DNA of 64,000 nucleotides from Fertoeibacter niger (GTDB taxonomy: Bacteria > Pseudomonadota > Alphaproteobacteria > Rhodobacterales > Rhodobacteraceae), in the NCBI RefSeq assembly GCF_009380135.2, contig NZ_WHUT02000002.1:310001-374000 (forward strand), read 5' to 3'. The position numbers were made by a program, and so were the translations under genes. Below, one piece after another: positions 37,635 to 49,162 of the stretch; the stretch's first letter is position 1; each line of letters begins with the position of its first letter. A model generated the notes under the pieces. That model was not told the origin of the DNA, ran no database searches, and worked only from the letters and a program-made list of their open reading frames with translations.

Positions 37635-38542
37635 GACGCATCCTCCACGATCCAGCGGCAAAGCTCGGGGAATGTGATACCGCAGAACGCCGCCTGCTCG
37701 GGCGACAGCGACGTGGGCGTCATCCCCGGCTGGGTGTTGGTTTCCAGCAGGATCAGCCCTTCCATCCCCCGCGTTTCATCCCAGCGGAAATCGGTGCGGC
37801 TAAGGCCCCTGCACCCCAGCGCGCGGTGGGCGCGCAGGGCGTAATCAAGGCAGGCCTCGGTCACGGCATCCGGCACATTCGCGGGCAGTTGATGCCGGCT
37901 GCCCCCCGGCTTGTATTTCGCGTCGTAGTCATACCAGCCGTCGGTGATGATGTCGGTCACGCACAAAGCGCGGTCGCCCAGCACCGAAACCGTCAGCTCG
38001 CGCCCGGGCACATAGGTTTCCACCATCACCACCGGCGGCATGCTGGCGGCCAGACGCGGGGCATTGGCCCCTTCGCGCACGATATAGACGCCGACCGAAG
38101 AGCCTTCGTTGTAGGGTTTCACCACATAGGGCGCGGGCAGCACATGGCCTGCCTCCACGTCTTCGCGCGTGGCCAGTACCGAATCCACCACCGGCAGGCC
38201 GGCGGCCATGTAAACCTCTTTGGTTTTCTGCTTGTCCATCGCCAGCGCCGAGGCCAGCACGCCCGAATGGGTATAGGGGATGCCCAGCCATTCCAGCACG
38301 CCCTGCACGCAGCCATCCTCGCCCCAGCGGCCATGCAGGGCGTTGAACACCACGTCGGGGGCAATATCGGTCAGACGTGCGGCCAGATCGCGGCCCGCAT
38401 CCAGCGTGACCACGTCAAAACCTGCGTCCCTCAAGGCTGCCGCGCATTCGCGCCCGGTGACCAGCGAAACCTCCCGCTCTGCGGAAGGCCCACCCATCAT
38501 GACTGCTACCCTGGGGGATGCCTTGCCAAGCATTCCCGCCAT
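37622..38542 (-). CDS. ddl: D-alanine--D-alanine ligase
   Basis: 306 aa ATP-grasp ligase making the D-Ala-D-Ala dipeptide for Mur[18 protein letters not shown] at the N-terminus, [19 protein letters not shown], the ATP loop [12 protein letters not shown] and [19 protein letters not shown] at the C-terminus are diagnostic of the DdlB group. Starts at 38542 or a few codons later (MLGKASP). It is 69 bp after murB. Confidence 0.97.
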   Translation of the reverse strand: MAGMLGKASPRVAVMMGGPSAEREVSLVTGRECAAALRDAGFDVVTLDAGRDLAARLTDIAPDVVFNALHGRWGEDGCVQGVLEWLGIPYTHSGVLASALAMDKQKTKEVYMAAGLPVVDSVLATREDVEAGHVLPAPYVVKPYNEGSSVGVYIVREGANAPRLAASMPPVVMVETYVPGRELTVSVLGDRALCVTDIITDGWYDYDAKYKPGGSRHQLPANVPDAVTEACLDYALRAHRALGCRGLSRTDFRWDETRGMEGLILLETNTQPGMTPTSLSPEQAAFCGITFPELCRWIVEDASCNR

Positions 38543-38611
38543 ATTCTACTGCCTCACCGCGCCATATTTGGCTGCGTTATTCTTGTGGCCCGCATCGCTG
38601 CGGGATCGTCT

Positions 38612-39547
38612 TTATTCTTCTTTGTTTGCCGGTGCTTCGCCCACCCGCATGATTTCCCACTCTAGCCTTATTCCCGCCGTATCGAAAACCCTTTTTCGCA
38701 CCATCTCGCCCAATTCTTCCAGATCTGCGGCAGTTGCGCCACCGGCGTTGATCAGGAAGTTGGAATGCATCTCGCTCATCTGCGCGCCGCCATGCCGCGC
38801 GCCGCGCATCCCCGCCGCGTCGATCACCGCCCAGGCCTTCAGCTCATGCGTGTCATCGGCCCGGCCGGTGCTGGAGTAGCCCGCCGGGTTGCGGAAGGTG
38901 GACCCCGCGCTGCGGTCCTTGGTGGGTTGGCTGGCGTCGCGGCGGGCGATCTGGTCAGCCATCCGGGCCTCCAGCGCGGCAGGGTCGGCGGGGGTGGCGC
39001 GGAAGGTCGCGGCGGTGATGATCCAGCCTTCGGGCAGGGTTGACTGGCGGTAGCGCAGGTTGAGGTCGGCGGCGGGGATGGTGACGGTCTGCCCTGCCCG
39101 CGTCACGGCCTGCACCGAGATCAGGTGATCGGCCACATAACTGCCATAGCAGCCCGCGTTCATGCGCACCGCGCCGCCGATGCTGCCGGGAATGGTGCGC
39201 AGAAAGGTCAGGTCAAGCCCCGCCTCGGCCGCGCGGCGCGCCACATGGGCATCCAGTGCCGCCGCCCCCGCCGTGACGGTTTCTCCAGCAATATCAATAC
39301 CGTTGAACCCCCGCCCCAGCCGGATCACAACGGCGCGCAGGCCGCCGTCGCGCACGATCAGGTTGCTGCCGACGCCCATGGGAAAGACCGCCATGGCCGG
39401 GTCAAGCGCCGCCAGAAACGCAGCCAGATCCTCGGCATCCGCAGGCTGGAACAGCCAATCCGCCGGCCCGCCCACGCGCAGCCAGGTCAGATCGGCAAGT
39501 GATCGGTTCGGGGTCAGCGCGCCGCGCGGGGTGGGAAGATGGTGCAT
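38612..39547 (-). CDS. murB: UDP-N-acetylenolpyruvoylglucosamine reductase
   Basis: 311 aa FAD enzyme reducing UDP-GlcNAc-enolpyruvate to UDP-MurNAc. [15 protein letters not shown] for [33 protein letters not shown], the catalytic serine in [11 protein letters not shown] and a C-terminal [19 protein letters not shown] are all visible. Start 39547 (MHHLPTPRG). The 165-bp gap upstream has no gene. Confidence 0.96.
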   Translation of the reverse strand: MHHLPTPRGALTPNRSLADLTWLRVGGPADWLFQPADAEDLAAFLAALDPAMAVFPMGVGSNLIVRDGGLRAVVIRLGRGFNGIDIAGETVTAGAAALDAHVARRAAEAGLDLTFLRTIPGSIGGAVRMNAGCYGSYVADHLISVQAVTRAGQTVTIPAADLNLRYRQSTLPEGWIITAATFRATPADPAALEARMADQIARRDASQPTKDRSAGSTFRNPAGYSSTGRADDTHELKAWAVIDAAGMRGARHGGAQMSEMHSNFLINAGGATAADLEELGEMVRKRVFDTAGIRLEWEIMRVGEAPANKEE

Positions 39548-39712
39548 GACGCCGTGGTAGCCGCGCAAAACGCGAGGGGCAAGTGGGCAGAGCGGGGCGG
39601 GGCAACTCTGTGGTTTCGGCTGAATCGGGGTATGCACACCCGATGCACACGGCATGCAGAGGGTTTTGCGGGGTCGGGCACCTGCGGAGAACAGGCAGAA
39701 CAGTGCCTTCCC

Positions 39713-39973
39713 CTAGTCCGCTGCGCGGCCCGTCACCTTTTCCCGCAGCCAGCGCAGCAGGTAGATCAGTGGCCAGCGCAGCACGCTGGCGCCGGCGGCC
39801 AGCAGCAACAGGCCCAGCACGGGGCCGCCTGCCCATGTGACCCAGCCGATCAGCGGGATGCCGATGGCGATCAGCACAGAGGCCGCGCGCCAGTGGTGGT
39901 CGCGGCTGGGGAACATGGCGATGACATTGGCCGCGACAAGCCAGACCAGCGCCAGGGTCAGCGGCGCGGTCAT
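39713..39973 (-). CDS. DUF2484 family small membrane protein (second copy)
   Basis: 86 aa with three hydrophobic segments; C-terminus RWPLIYLLRWLREKVTG matches that of the adjacent gene (RNPLIYLARRLAGQ), so the two are paralogous. The ATGA overlap with its upstream neighbour shows coupling. DUF2484 genes are known between murC and murB in Rhodobacteraceae; function unknown. Confidence 0.85.
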   Translation of the reverse strand: MTAPLTLALVWLVAANVIAMFPSRDHHWRAASVLIAIGIPLIGWVTWAGGPVLGLLLLAAGASVLRWPLIYLLRWLREKVTGRAAD

Positions 39974-40230
39974 GGCTCTTCCGGGCGGTGGGCGGGCTGG
40001 CCTGCCAGGCGTCTGGCCAGATAGATCAGCGGGTTGCGGAACATCGACAGGAAGGCCAGCAGCGCCAGCGCAAAGACCAGTCCGCCATGCTGCCAGCCGA
40101 TCCAGCCCAGCAGCAGCGGGGCCGCCACCAGCAGGGTGATGCCCGGAGCATATTGGCGGCGCATGGGCAGGAGCGCCGTGGCGGTGGCGGCCAGCACCCA
40201 AAGGCAAGCGGCGATCAGGGATGCGGACAT
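39970..40230 (-). CDS. DUF2484 family small membrane protein (first copy)
   Basis: 86 aa, three hydrophobic segments (IAACLWVLAATATALLP, LLVAAPLLLGWIGW, LVFALALLAFLSM). Start at 40230 (MSASLIAAC); an extension to 40266 reads into the AT-rich repeat downstream of murC. The tandem arrangement with an equally sized paralogue suggests duplication and a possible heterodimer (inference). Confidence 0.85.
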   Translation of the reverse strand: MSASLIAACLWVLAATATALLPMRRQYAPGITLLVAAPLLLGWIGWQHGGLVFALALLAFLSMFRNPLIYLARRLAGQPAHRPEEP

Positions 40231-40243
40231 GGTTTGCCCCACC

Positions 40244-40303
40244 AATTTTCTGCGAAAATTCTGCATGAACGGCCGGGGTTGCCTGAATTTTCGCAGGAAA
40301 TTC
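40244..40303. repeat. Paired inverted AT-rich hairpins (copy 2)
   Basis: AATTTTC-TGC-GAAAATT (40244-40260) and GAATTTTC-GCA-GGAAATTC (40285-40303, one G-T mismatch) lie in the 82-bp gap between murC and the DUF2484 pair. Orientation is the reverse of copy 1 (TGC loop first). Confidence 0.75.
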
Positions 40304-40312
40304 GTTGGCCGC

Positions 40313-41725
40313 TCACGCCGCGGCCCCCATCAGCCGGGCGGGCAGGCTGTTGGCCCAGCCCGAGATCGTGCCCGCGCCAAGGCAGACCACCATGTCGCCG
40401 GGCCGGGCCTGTTCGCGCACCAGCCGTTCCAGATCACCCTCGTCCAGAATGGCGCGGGCGTGGCGGTGGCCATGGGCGATGAGCCCCGCCACCAGATCAT
40501 CGCGCGACGCGCCGGGGATCGGGTCTTCGCCCGCCGCATAAACCTCGGCAATCGCCACCACATCGGCCTCGTTGAAGCAGGTGCAGAAATCCTCGAACAG
40601 GCTGCTGAGGCGGGTGTAGCGGTGCGGCTGGTGCACGGCGATGACACGGCCTTTGGTGGATTGCCGCGCGGCGCGCAGCACGGCGGCGATTTCAACCGGG
40701 TGGTGGCCGTAATCGTCGATGATGGTGACGCCGCCCACCTCGCCCACCTTGGTGAAGCGGCGGTTGACACCGCCGAAGGCTGCCAGAGCCTCGCGGATTT
40801 CCGCCTTTTTCATGCCAAGGTGGCGGGCGACGGCGATGGCGGACAGCGCGTTCGACACGTTGTGATCGCCGGGCATCGGCAGGGTCATGCCCTCGATCAC
40901 CGCACCCTCACCCTCGCCCTGCAAGGCCACGTCGAAATGCGCCACGCCGTTTTCATAGGTCAGGTTCGTCGCGCGCACATCGGCCTGCGCGTTGAAGCCG
41001 AAGGTCACGATGCGCCGGTCGGTGACTTTGCCCACCAGAATCTGCACCTCGGGGTGGTCGGTGCAGCAGACCGCCAGACCATAGAACGGGATGTTCGACA
41101 CGAAATCGAGGAAGCCCTTGCGCAGGGCGTCGAAGCTGCCCCAATGCTCCATATGTTCCGGGTCGATGTTGGTCACGATGGCGATGGTGGCGGGCAGACG
41201 GTTGAACGATCCGTCGGATTCGTCGGCCTCCACCACCATCCACTCCCCTGCCCCGGCGCGGGCGTTGGAGCCGTAGGCGTGGATCACCCCGCCGTTGATC
41301 ACCGTAGGGTCGAAATTGCCCTTGTCGAGCAGGGTGGCCACCATGGTGGTTGTGGTGGTCTTGCCATGGGTGCCCGCGATGGCGATGTTGGATTTCAGGC
41401 GCATCAGCTCGGCCAGCATTTCGGCACGGCGCACCACGGGCAGGCCGCGCATGCGGGCCTCTTCCAGTTCCGGGTTGCCCTTTTTGATCGCGGAGGAGAT
41501 CACAACCACCGCCGCATCGCCGATGTTGCCGGCCTTCTGGCCTTCAAAGAACGTGGCGCCCAGTGTGACCAGCCGGTCGGTGATCTTGGACGCTTTCGCA
41601 TCCGAGCCCTGCACGCGGTAGCCCAGCGTCATCAGCACTTCGGCGATGCCCGACATGCCGATGCCGCCGATGCCGACGAAATGGATGGGGCCGAGTTCGC
41701 CCGGCAGTTTGGTGGCAGCGTTCAT
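40313..41725 (-). CDS. murC: UDP-N-acetylmuramate--L-alanine ligase
   Basis: 470 aa Mur ligase adding L-Ala to UDP-MurNAc. [17 protein letters not shown] at the N-terminus, ATP loop [25 protein letters not shown] and [14 protein letters not shown] are the family motifs. 4-nt overlap with murG upstream. Confidence 0.98.
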   Translation of the reverse strand: MNAATKLPGELGPIHFVGIGGIGMSGIAEVLMTLGYRVQGSDAKASKITDRLVTLGATFFEGQKAGNIGDAAVVVISSAIKKGNPELEEARMRGLPVVRRAEMLAELMRLKSNIAIAGTHGKTTTTTMVATLLDKGNFDPTVINGGVIHAYGSNARAGAGEWMVVEADESDGSFNRLPATIAIVTNIDPEHMEHWGSFDALRKGFLDFVSNIPFYGLAVCCTDHPEVQILVGKVTDRRIVTFGFNAQADVRATNLTYENGVAHFDVALQGEGEGAVIEGMTLPMPGDHNVSNALSAIAVARHLGMKKAEIREALAAFGGVNRRFTKVGEVGGVTIIDDYGHHPVEIAAVLRAARQSTKGRVIAVHQPHRYTRLSSLFEDFCTCFNEADVVAIAEVYAAGEDPIPGASRDDLVAGLIAHGHRHARAILDEGDLERLVREQARPGDMVVCLGAGTISGWANSLPARLMGAAA

Positions 41726-42828
41726 GGATTTTCTTTCTTTGCGAGGCCCAGCACGAGTTCCGTCAGCCTTTCGGTGGCGTCGGGGCGGCCATGGGCAAGC
41801 GCATTGCGCGCCATTTGCGCCGCAGCCTGCGGTTGGCCCAGCACGGCGGCCATTTGCGCGGCCAGCGCGGCGGGGTCAAGGGCGGATTCGGGGATCAGGA
41901 TGGCCGCCTGCCCCTCGACCAGCCCGCGCGCATTGGCGGTCTGGTGGTCTCCGGCGGCCACGGCATAGGGGATGAGGATGGCAGGCCGCCCGATGACCGA
42001 GATGTCGGCGACCGAGGAGGCACCGGAGCGGGAAATCACAAGCTGCGCCTCGGACAGGCGGCGGGGGATGTCGGTGAAGAAGGGTTGCACATCGGCGGAA
42101 ATCCCCGCCTGCGCATAGGCCTCGGTCACGCGGGCGGCGTCCTCGTCCCGCGCCTGATGGGCCACGCGCAGGTTGCGCCGCAGGTCGCCGGGCAGCAGGG
42201 CCATGGCAGCGGGCACCATGTCGGACAGGATCCGCGCGCCTTGCGATCCGCCGATGACGAGGAGGCTCATCGGGTAATCGCCGGGGGGGATGTAGCCTGC
42301 GCCAGACCGGTCGAGCACCGCCTGCCGCACCGGGTTTCCGGTGTGGATGCCCTCGACCCCCGCCGGCAGGGTGGTGGGCCAGGTGCCGCAGGCCACCGCA
42401 TCGACCCGGGTGGCAAAAATGGTGTTGACCCGGCCCAGCACGCCGTTCTGTTCGTGGATCATCCGGGGCTGGCGCAATATCACCGCCGCCGCCAGTGCCG
42501 GAATCGATGGGTAGCCGCCGAAGCCTACCACCACGGCGGGCCGGTCGCGCCACTGGCCCAGCACCGCGCCGATCACGCCCCCGGCAATGCGCAAAGGCAC
42601 CAGCGCCCTGGCCAGCATCCCGCCCCGCGCGAAGGTGGCCGAGGCCACCTGTTCCACCTGCACCACATGGGGAAAACCGCCCGCATAGCGCGCGCCCCGG
42701 GCGTCGGTGGACAGTTTCACCCGCCAGCCGCGCCGCACCATCGCCTCGGCCAGCGCCTGCGCGGGAAACATGTGGCCCCCGGTGCCCCCGGCAGCGATCA
42801 GCAGCAGGGGCTGCGCGTTGCGGGCCAT
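41722..42828 (-). CDS. murG: UDP-GlcNAc:lipid I N-acetylglucosaminyltransferase MurG
   Basis: 368 aa GT28 glycosyltransferase that makes lipid II on the inner membrane. N-terminal [45 protein letters not shown] and the donor-binding [13 protein letters not shown] plus [20 protein letters not shown] are characteristic. Its start shares one base with the ftsW stop (TGATG), and it overlaps murC by 4 nt. Confidence 0.98.
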   Translation of the reverse strand: MARNAQPLLLIAAGGTGGHMFPAQALAEAMVRRGWRVKLSTDARGARYAGGFPHVVQVEQVASATFARGGMLARALVPLRIAGGVIGAVLGQWRDRPAVVVGFGGYPSIPALAAAVILRQPRMIHEQNGVLGRVNTIFATRVDAVACGTWPTTLPAGVEGIHTGNPVRQAVLDRSGAGYIPPGDYPMSLLVIGGSQGARILSDMVPAAMALLPGDLRRNLRVAHQARDEDAARVTEAYAQAGISADVQPFFTDIPRRLSEAQLVISRSGASSVADISVIGRPAILIPYAVAAGDHQTANARGLVEGQAAILIPESALDPAALAAQMAAVLGQPQAAAQMARNALAHGRPDATERLTELVLGLAKKENP

Positions 42829-43994
42829 CAGCGGCCCCGCTTGAACAATATGTCGCCGATCTGCCCCTGCGGCCGCGAGCGGGTGAAGGCCAAAAGCATG
42901 CCCAGCGTGATGCCCGCCGCGATGACCGACGAGCCGCCATAGCTGACAAAGGGCAGCGTCATGCCCTTGGCGGGCAGCAGGCGCACGGCTACGCCCATGT
43001 TGATCATCGCCTGCACGCCGAAGATGCAGGCAAGGCCGGTGCCGCCCAGCCGGATGAAGGGATCACGTTCGCGCATCAGGCGGAACAGGCTGCGCACCAC
43101 GACCGTGCCGTAAAGCGCGATGATGCACAGCACCAGCACCAGACCGTATTCCTCGGCCGCGACGGCGATGATGAAATCGGTATGCGCGTCGGGCAGCGAC
43201 CATTTCACCTGCCCCTCGCCCACGCCGACGCCGAAAAACCCGCCCTCCTGTATCGCATTGGCGGCATAGCCAAGCTGGGTGCGGGGGTCGAGGTCGGGGG
43301 TCAGGAAGCCGTCGATGCGGCGGGCGAAATGCTCGGACGAGTTATAGGCGAACATCGCGCCGAAACCCACCAGCCCCACCACCATGATGATCAGGATCAT
43401 CGGCGCACCGGCAATGAAATACATCACCCCCCAGGCAAACAGGATCAGCGCCGCCTGCCCGAAATCGGGTTGCAGCGCCAGAAAGCCCACGATGGTCAGT
43501 GTGATGGCAAAGGAAATAGTCTTGCCCGGCGGGCCGTTCAGATCCTGCGATGCGGCCATCAGCCAGGCGCAGAGGATGACGAAACCGGGTTTCAGGAATT
43601 CCGACGGCTGGACCGAGGCGAAGCCAAGGCTGAACCAGCGCACCGCGCCCTTGCCGAAATCGGTGCCGAAGACCGGCAGCAGCGCCAGTGCAAAGAACGC
43701 ACCCGCAAAGCCGATGACACCCAGACGGCGCACCATGTCGGGCGACAGCATCGAGGTGCCCAGCATGGCGATCACCGCCATGCCGCCAAAGAAGGCCTGC
43801 CGCTGGACGTAATAGAACGGCTCCAGCCCGTTGCGGGTGGCAAGGGGGACCGAGGCGGCGAGGCCCAGCAACAGCCCGATGCCGAACAGCACCAGGATGC
43901 AGGTCATCGACCACTTGTCGATGGTGCGCCACCAACGGGGAAGAACCGGCTCCGTCGCCGCCATGGGCATGGAACCATAGACCATCTCTGTCAT
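42828..43994 (-). CDS. ftsW: Peptidoglycan glycosyltransferase FtsW
   Basis: 388 aa SEDS-family polymerase with about ten TM helices, partner of FtsI at the septum. [20 protein letters not shown] carries the conserved Arg and Glu-type loop, [13 protein letters not shown] the catalytic aspartate, and [24 protein letters not shown] the C-terminal signature. It lies after a 248-bp gap from murD that contains hairpins (44069-44101 and 44177-44230), so it may have its own promoter. Confidence 0.97.
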   Translation of the reverse strand: MTEMVYGSMPMAATEPVLPRWWRTIDKWSMTCILVLFGIGLLLGLAASVPLATRNGLEPFYYVQRQAFFGGMAVIAMLGTSMLSPDMVRRLGVIGFAGAFFALALLPVFGTDFGKGAVRWFSLGFASVQPSEFLKPGFVILCAWLMAASQDLNGPPGKTISFAITLTIVGFLALQPDFGQAALILFAWGVMYFIAGAPMILIIMVVGLVGFGAMFAYNSSEHFARRIDGFLTPDLDPRTQLGYAANAIQEGGFFGVGVGEGQVKWSLPDAHTDFIIAVAAEEYGLVLVLCIIALYGTVVVRSLFRLMRERDPFIRLGGTGLACIFGVQAMINMGVAVRLLPAKGMTLPFVSYGGSSVIAAGITLGMLLAFTRSRPQGQIGDILFKRGR

Positions 43995-44068
43995 GGGAAT
44001 ACCGCCTGATACTGCCGAACTGCCTCGATCGCCCGGTTATCCGGGTCTCGATGCAAGTCTAGCGAAGA

Positions 44069-44101
44069 TTCCGCCGCATGGCTAGAGGGAGTGCGGCGGA
44101 A
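44069..44101. other. 10-bp hairpin upstream of ftsW
   Basis: Perfect inverted repeat TTCCGCCGCA (44069-44078) and TGCGGCGGAA (44092-44101), 13-nt loop, within the murD-ftsW gap. No T-run follows on either strand, so an mRNA-processing or protein-binding role is as likely as termination. Confidence 0.5.
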
Positions 44102-44176
44102 ACCAGGCAAAGTGGCGGCAAAGGCGGCATCGCTGCGGATGTGTCGCCCAGCAGACAGCCGGGCGGGCGGAGCGTT

Positions 44177-44230
44177 GATTTTTCGCAGAAAAATCGCAGG
44201 GTGCGGGGTGCGATTTTTCTGCGAAAAATC
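44177..44230. repeat. Paired inverted AT-rich hairpins (copy 3)
   Basis: GATTTTTC-GCA-GAAAAATC (44177-44195) and GATTTTTC-TGC-GAAAAATC (44212-44230), both perfect 8-bp hairpins in inverted orientation with 16 nt between them. They lie 12 bp after the murD stop. Same order (GCA then TGC) as copy 1 at 15090. Confidence 0.8.
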
Positions 44231-44242
44231 ATGTGATGCCGA

Positions 44243-45646
44243 TCAGGCTTGCAGCAGCGTCTGCACCCGTGCCGTGAAATCCTCGCCCCGCTTTTCGAAA
44301 TTGGGATACTGGTCGAAACTGGCCGCTGCCGGGGCCAGCAGCACCACGTCGCCCGGTTCCGCCTCGGCCGCCGCGCTTGCCACGGCGCGCTCCATCGTTT
44401 CGCAGATCTCATGCGGGGTGTTGCCCAGTTGCAGGGCAAAGTCGCGGGCGGAGTGGCCGATGAGATAGGCCTTGGCCACCGCGCCCAGATGCGGGGCCAG
44501 CGCCGCGATGCCACCGTCCTTGCCCAGCCCCCCTGCGATCCAGCGGATGCGGGGAAAGGCCTGCAGCGCCTTGGCCGCGCTGTCCACATTGGTGGCCTTG
44601 CTGTCGTTCACGAACCGCACACCGGCCCGTTCGCCGACGGTCTGGCTGCGGTGCGGCAGGCCGGTGAAGGAATGCAGCGCCTCTTCGATCAGTTTTGGGG
44701 CAATGCCCAGCGTGCGCACGGCGGCATAGGCCGCGCAGGCGTTCTGGTGGTTATGCGCGCCGGGCAGGCCGCCCATGCCGCGCAGGTCGATGGCCGCCAC
44801 CTGCTTGCCGCGCCGCCATTCGGCCAGAAACCCCTTGCGGGCAAAGACCGCCCAGCCGAAATCATCCAGCTTTTGCCCGGATGAGATGCGGATCACCCGG
44901 TCATCGCCCGGCCCTTCGGACAATTGGTTGGCCAGATAGCGGCCCTCAACCTCGTCCACGCCGATGATCGCGCGGTCGGGGCCGCCTTCGGCAAAGAGCC
45001 GCCGCTTGGCCGCGAAATAGCCGCCCATGCCGCCGTGCCGGTCCAGATGATCGGGCGAGAGATTGGTAAACACCGCCACATCGGGCGTCAGCGCGCGCGC
45101 CAGATCGGTCTGGTAGCTGGAAAGCTCCAGCACCACGACGCCGCCATCCTGCGCCGGGTCGATGTCAAGCACGCCGCGCCCGATGTTGCCCGCCATCTGG
45201 CTGGGGCGGCCTGCGGCGTCAAGCAGATGGTGGATCAGGGCGGTGGTGGTGGATTTGCCGTTGGACCCGGTGACGCAGATCACCCGCGGGGCCTGATCGA
45301 AGTCATCCCAGTCGGGCGTGGCAAAGCTGCGGAAGAACAGGCCTATGTCATTGTCCACCGGCACGCCCGCCGCCATGGCGCGGGCGATGATGGGGTTGGG
45401 CGCGGGGTAAAGGTGGGGGATGCCGGGGCTGACGATCAGCGCGGCCACATCGGCAAAGGCATTGGCGCGGGTCAGATCGACGGGGGCGAAGCCTTCGGCT
45501 TCGGCCTTGGCGCGGGCCTCGGGGCTGTCATCCCAGACCAGCGGAATGGCCCCGCCTTCCCTGAGCGCCCGCGCGGTGGCAAGGCCGGAGCGGCCGAGGC
45601 CCAGGACGGCGACATTGCGGGCGTCAAAACCTTTGACTGGGATCAT
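44243..45646 (-). CDS. murD: UDP-N-acetylmuramoylalanine--D-glutamate ligase
   Basis: 467 aa Mur ligase adding D-Glu. [21 protein letters not shown] loop [29 protein letters not shown] and [16 protein letters not shown] followed by [12 protein letters not shown] are canonical. Start 45646 (MIPVKGF) with GGAGA 6 nt upstream. Confidence 0.98.
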   Translation of the reverse strand: MIPVKGFDARNVAVLGLGRSGLATARALREGGAIPLVWDDSPEARAKAEAEGFAPVDLTRANAFADVAALIVSPGIPHLYPAPNPIIARAMAAGVPVDNDIGLFFRSFATPDWDDFDQAPRVICVTGSNGKSTTTALIHHLLDAAGRPSQMAGNIGRGVLDIDPAQDGGVVVLELSSYQTDLARALTPDVAVFTNLSPDHLDRHGGMGGYFAAKRRLFAEGGPDRAIIGVDEVEGRYLANQLSEGPGDDRVIRISSGQKLDDFGWAVFARKGFLAEWRRGKQVAAIDLRGMGGLPGAHNHQNACAAYAAVRTLGIAPKLIEEALHSFTGLPHRSQTVGERAGVRFVNDSKATNVDSAAKALQAFPRIRWIAGGLGKDGGIAALAPHLGAVAKAYLIGHSARDFALQLGNTPHEICETMERAVASAAAEAEPGDVVLLAPAAASFDQYPNFEKRGEDFTARVQTLLQA

Positions 45647-45700
45647 GGCGTTCTCCGTCGGTCGGACACCGCGCAACTGCCGGTGTCGAAGCCGGGGGTT

Positions 45701-46518
45701 TCACACCCCGTTGCCAGCGGTTCTTGAACCGGTGGCGATCCGTTGGCAACCCCCGTGGGATATTTGAGCCAGTGTGAAAGGGGACGGGGGTATTGTGGGT
45801 GAAAGGCCCGCGAGCAGATCGGCCACGCCCGGCTGCTGATCGTGCAATGCGGCCTGCCCCTTGGGTGAAAGGGCATAAAGCCCGCGCGCGGGACGGTCGA
45901 ACCAGCCGTAGTGGTCGGCGCGCAGCAGGGTGGCCGCGCGGGCCGTGCCGGTGGCCTTTGCAATTCTGGCCGGTGTGGCAGGGCCATGCGCCGCCAGATG
46001 CGCGGCACAGCGCAAGGCATCCTGCCGGTAGGCGGTCATGCGCGGGGTTTTCGTGGTGCCGCCGGTGTTGGGGTCGCCGACGCGGCGCTCGAACTCTCGC
46101 AGCAGGCGGGTGGCCTTGGCGGTGTTCTTGCGCGGGGCATAGGGGGCCGGGTCGAGATGGGCCGTCACCAGGCCCTGCCCCGGATCCACGGCCAGCAGGC
46201 CAAGGCCAAGGCGGCGGCAGAGCGCCAGTATGTCGCGGTAGCGCAGCGACCAGCCGCGTTCGGACGACACCGGCACGGCCAGATAGACCGTATCGGCCAC
46301 CGCCAGCCGGGCCACGCCCTGCATCACAAGGGCCAGCGAGAAGGTCAGCTTCATTTCCACCACCACGGGCGGCTCGTCGCCGCGCCGGGCGAAGATGTCG
46401 CAATCGCCGATTTCGGCTTTCACCTCATAGCCCTGGGCCTGAAGATAGGCCTTCAGCGGAGCGTAAAGATCTGCCTCGCGCAGCGCGGACCGACCCCCGC
46501 TGCCCCCGTCTTTTGGCA

Positions 46519-46522
<4 letters not shown>
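45701..46522 (-). CDS. DUF2161 family putative PD-(D/E)XK phosphodiesterase
   Basis: 273 aa. Nuclease-fold core in the N-terminal third: [10 protein letters not shown], then [17 protein letters not shown] (residues about 38-70) gives the D-(x)n-ExK pattern. The C-terminal part has a winged-helix-like segment ([20 protein letters not shown]). Inserted between mraY (4-nt overlap) and murD inside the cell-wall operon. Its last 30 or so codons overlap a GGATATTTGAGCC repeat (45752-45780), so the C-terminus ([10 protein letters not shown] onward) is probably repeat-derived. Function unknown. Confidence 0.8.
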
Positions 46523-47601
<1,079 letters not shown>

Positions 47602-49065
47602 TCATTCAGCCCCTTGGTGTGGTGGTGCGTGCCTCTGCCCCAACTTGCGCAGCGCGTCAACAACTAGGCTGACCTTGATGCCCTTGGAACCCTTGACCAG
47701 CAGGATGTCGCCCGCATCGGGCAGAAGATGCGCGCGCGCCACCAGTTCGGCGGCACTGGCCACCCATTCGCCGCGCTGGCGGCGGGGCAGCGCGTCATAA
47801 AGCACGCGCATCCTGTGGCCCACGCAATGCACCAGAGTGACCGAAGCCAGCGCCGGATGGTCGGCGATGGCGCGGTGCAGCGCCAGTTCGGTGGGGCCAA
47901 GCTCCAGCATGTCACCCAGAATGGCGATGCGGCGGCCCTGCGCGCGGCGGCCCACGCCATCGGTGGGCTGCATCGCGGCCAGCACCTCGAGGCTGGCGGC
48001 CATCGAGGCGGGGTTGGCGTTGAAGGCGTCGTCGATCAGGTCGAACCCGTGATCCTCGACCGGGTCGAGCAGGATATGTTCGCGCGTGCCCCGGCCTTCG
48101 GGCGGCAGCCATTGGCCGATGTCGCAAGCGGCAATGCCGGGGTCGAGGCCCAGAGCATCGGCCACGGCCAGCACGGCCAGCGCGTTGGCGGCAAAATGGC
48201 GCCCCGGGCTGCGCACCTTGTAAAGCAATGGCTGGCCGTTGCGGGTGGCGCGGATGATGGTTGCCTCGGGGGTAAGCTGCACGTCGGTCATGCGCCAGGG
48301 GGCCTCGGCCACGGTGCCGAACAGCACTGGCTGGGCGCGGGCCGCCGCCGCCCGCGCCAGCAGGATCGGCGTGACGGCAAGGTCGGCGGGCAGGATGGCG
48401 GTGCCGCCGGGTTCCAGCCCGTCCATGATCGCGGCCTTTTCCTGGGCGATGCCGGCAAGGTCGGCAAAAGCCTCCAGATGTGCGGGGGCGATGGTGGTGA
48501 TCAGGGCGACATGCGGGCGGGCGAGCCGAGCCAGCGGGCCGATCTCGCCGGGGTGGTTCATGCCGATCTCGATCACCGCGAAATCGCAGTCGGCGGGCAT
48601 GCGGGCCAGGGTCAGCGGCACGCCCCAGTGGTTGTTGTAGCTGGCCTCGGCGGCATGCACCCGGCCCTGCCCGCCCAAAGTGGCGCGCAGCATTTCCTTG
48701 GTGGAGGTCTTGCCGACCGAACCCGTCACGCCGATGACGCGGGCCCTTGTGCGGGCGCGGGCAGCGGTGCCCAGCATTTCCAGTGCCCGCAGCACATCGG
48801 GCACCACCAGCAGCGGGGCGTTTTCGGGCAGGCCGTCGGGGATGCGGCTGACAAGTGCGGCGGCGGCACCCTTTTGTAGCGCCTGCGCCACGAAATCATG
48901 GCCGTCACGGATATCCTGCAAGGCCACGAACAGATCGCCGGGGCGCAGCGTGCGGGTGTCGATGGAGACACCGCTGGCCGACCAGTCGGCGGTGTTGCGT
49001 CCCCCGGTGGCGGTGGCGGCGTCGGTTGAGGTCCAGAGGATTGGGGGCATCGCGATCATGCTCAA
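47602..49065 (-). CDS. murF: UDP-N-acetylmuramoyl-tripeptide--D-alanyl-D-alanine ligase
   Basis: 487 aa Mur ligase adding D-Ala-D-Ala. GVSIDTRTLRPGDLFVAL in the N-terminal domain, ATP loop GVTGSVGKTSTKEML, NHPGEIGPLARLARP and DDAFNANPASMAASLEVL are diagnostic. Possible starts at 49065, 49059 and 49050; the correct one is unclear. A hairpin/GGATATTT element fills the murE-murF gap. Confidence 0.97.
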   Translation of the reverse strand: MSMIAMPPILWTSTDAATATGGRNTADWSASGVSIDTRTLRPGDLFVALQDIRDGHDFVAQALQKGAAAALVSRIPDGLPENAPLLVVPDVLRALEMLGTAARARTRARVIGVTGSVGKTSTKEMLRATLGGQGRVHAAEASYNNHWGVPLTLARMPADCDFAVIEIGMNHPGEIGPLARLARPHVALITTIAPAHLEAFADLAGIAQEKAAIMDGLEPGGTAILPADLAVTPILLARAAAARAQPVLFGTVAEAPWRMTDVQLTPEATIIRATRNGQPLLYKVRSPGRHFAANALAVLAVADALGLDPGIAACDIGQWLPPEGRGTREHILLDPVEDHGFDLIDDAFNANPASMAASLEVLAAMQPTDGVGRRAQGRRIAILGDMLELGPTELALHRAIADHPALASVTLVHCVGHRMRVLYDALPRRQRGEWVASAAELVARAHLLPDAGDILLVKGSKGIKVSLVVDALRKLGQRHAPPHQGAE

Positions 49066-49074
49066 TGGCGGGAG

Positions 49075-49125
49075 GCGGGGGGCCAGCCCCCCGCACCCCC
49101 CGGGATATTTGGGTCTGGAAAGAGG
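49075..49125. repeat. GC hairpin plus GGATATTT element in the murE-murF gap
   Basis: GCGGGGGGC-CA-GCCCCCCGC (49075-49094) is followed by CCCCCCGGGATATTTGGG and TCTGGAAAGAGG (to 49125). Architecture matches 25796-25860. It interrupts an otherwise tightly packed operon. Confidence 0.65.
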
Positions 49126-49162
49126 ATCACAAGAGCAAGGACGGGCAGAGGGGGTGCGGCCA

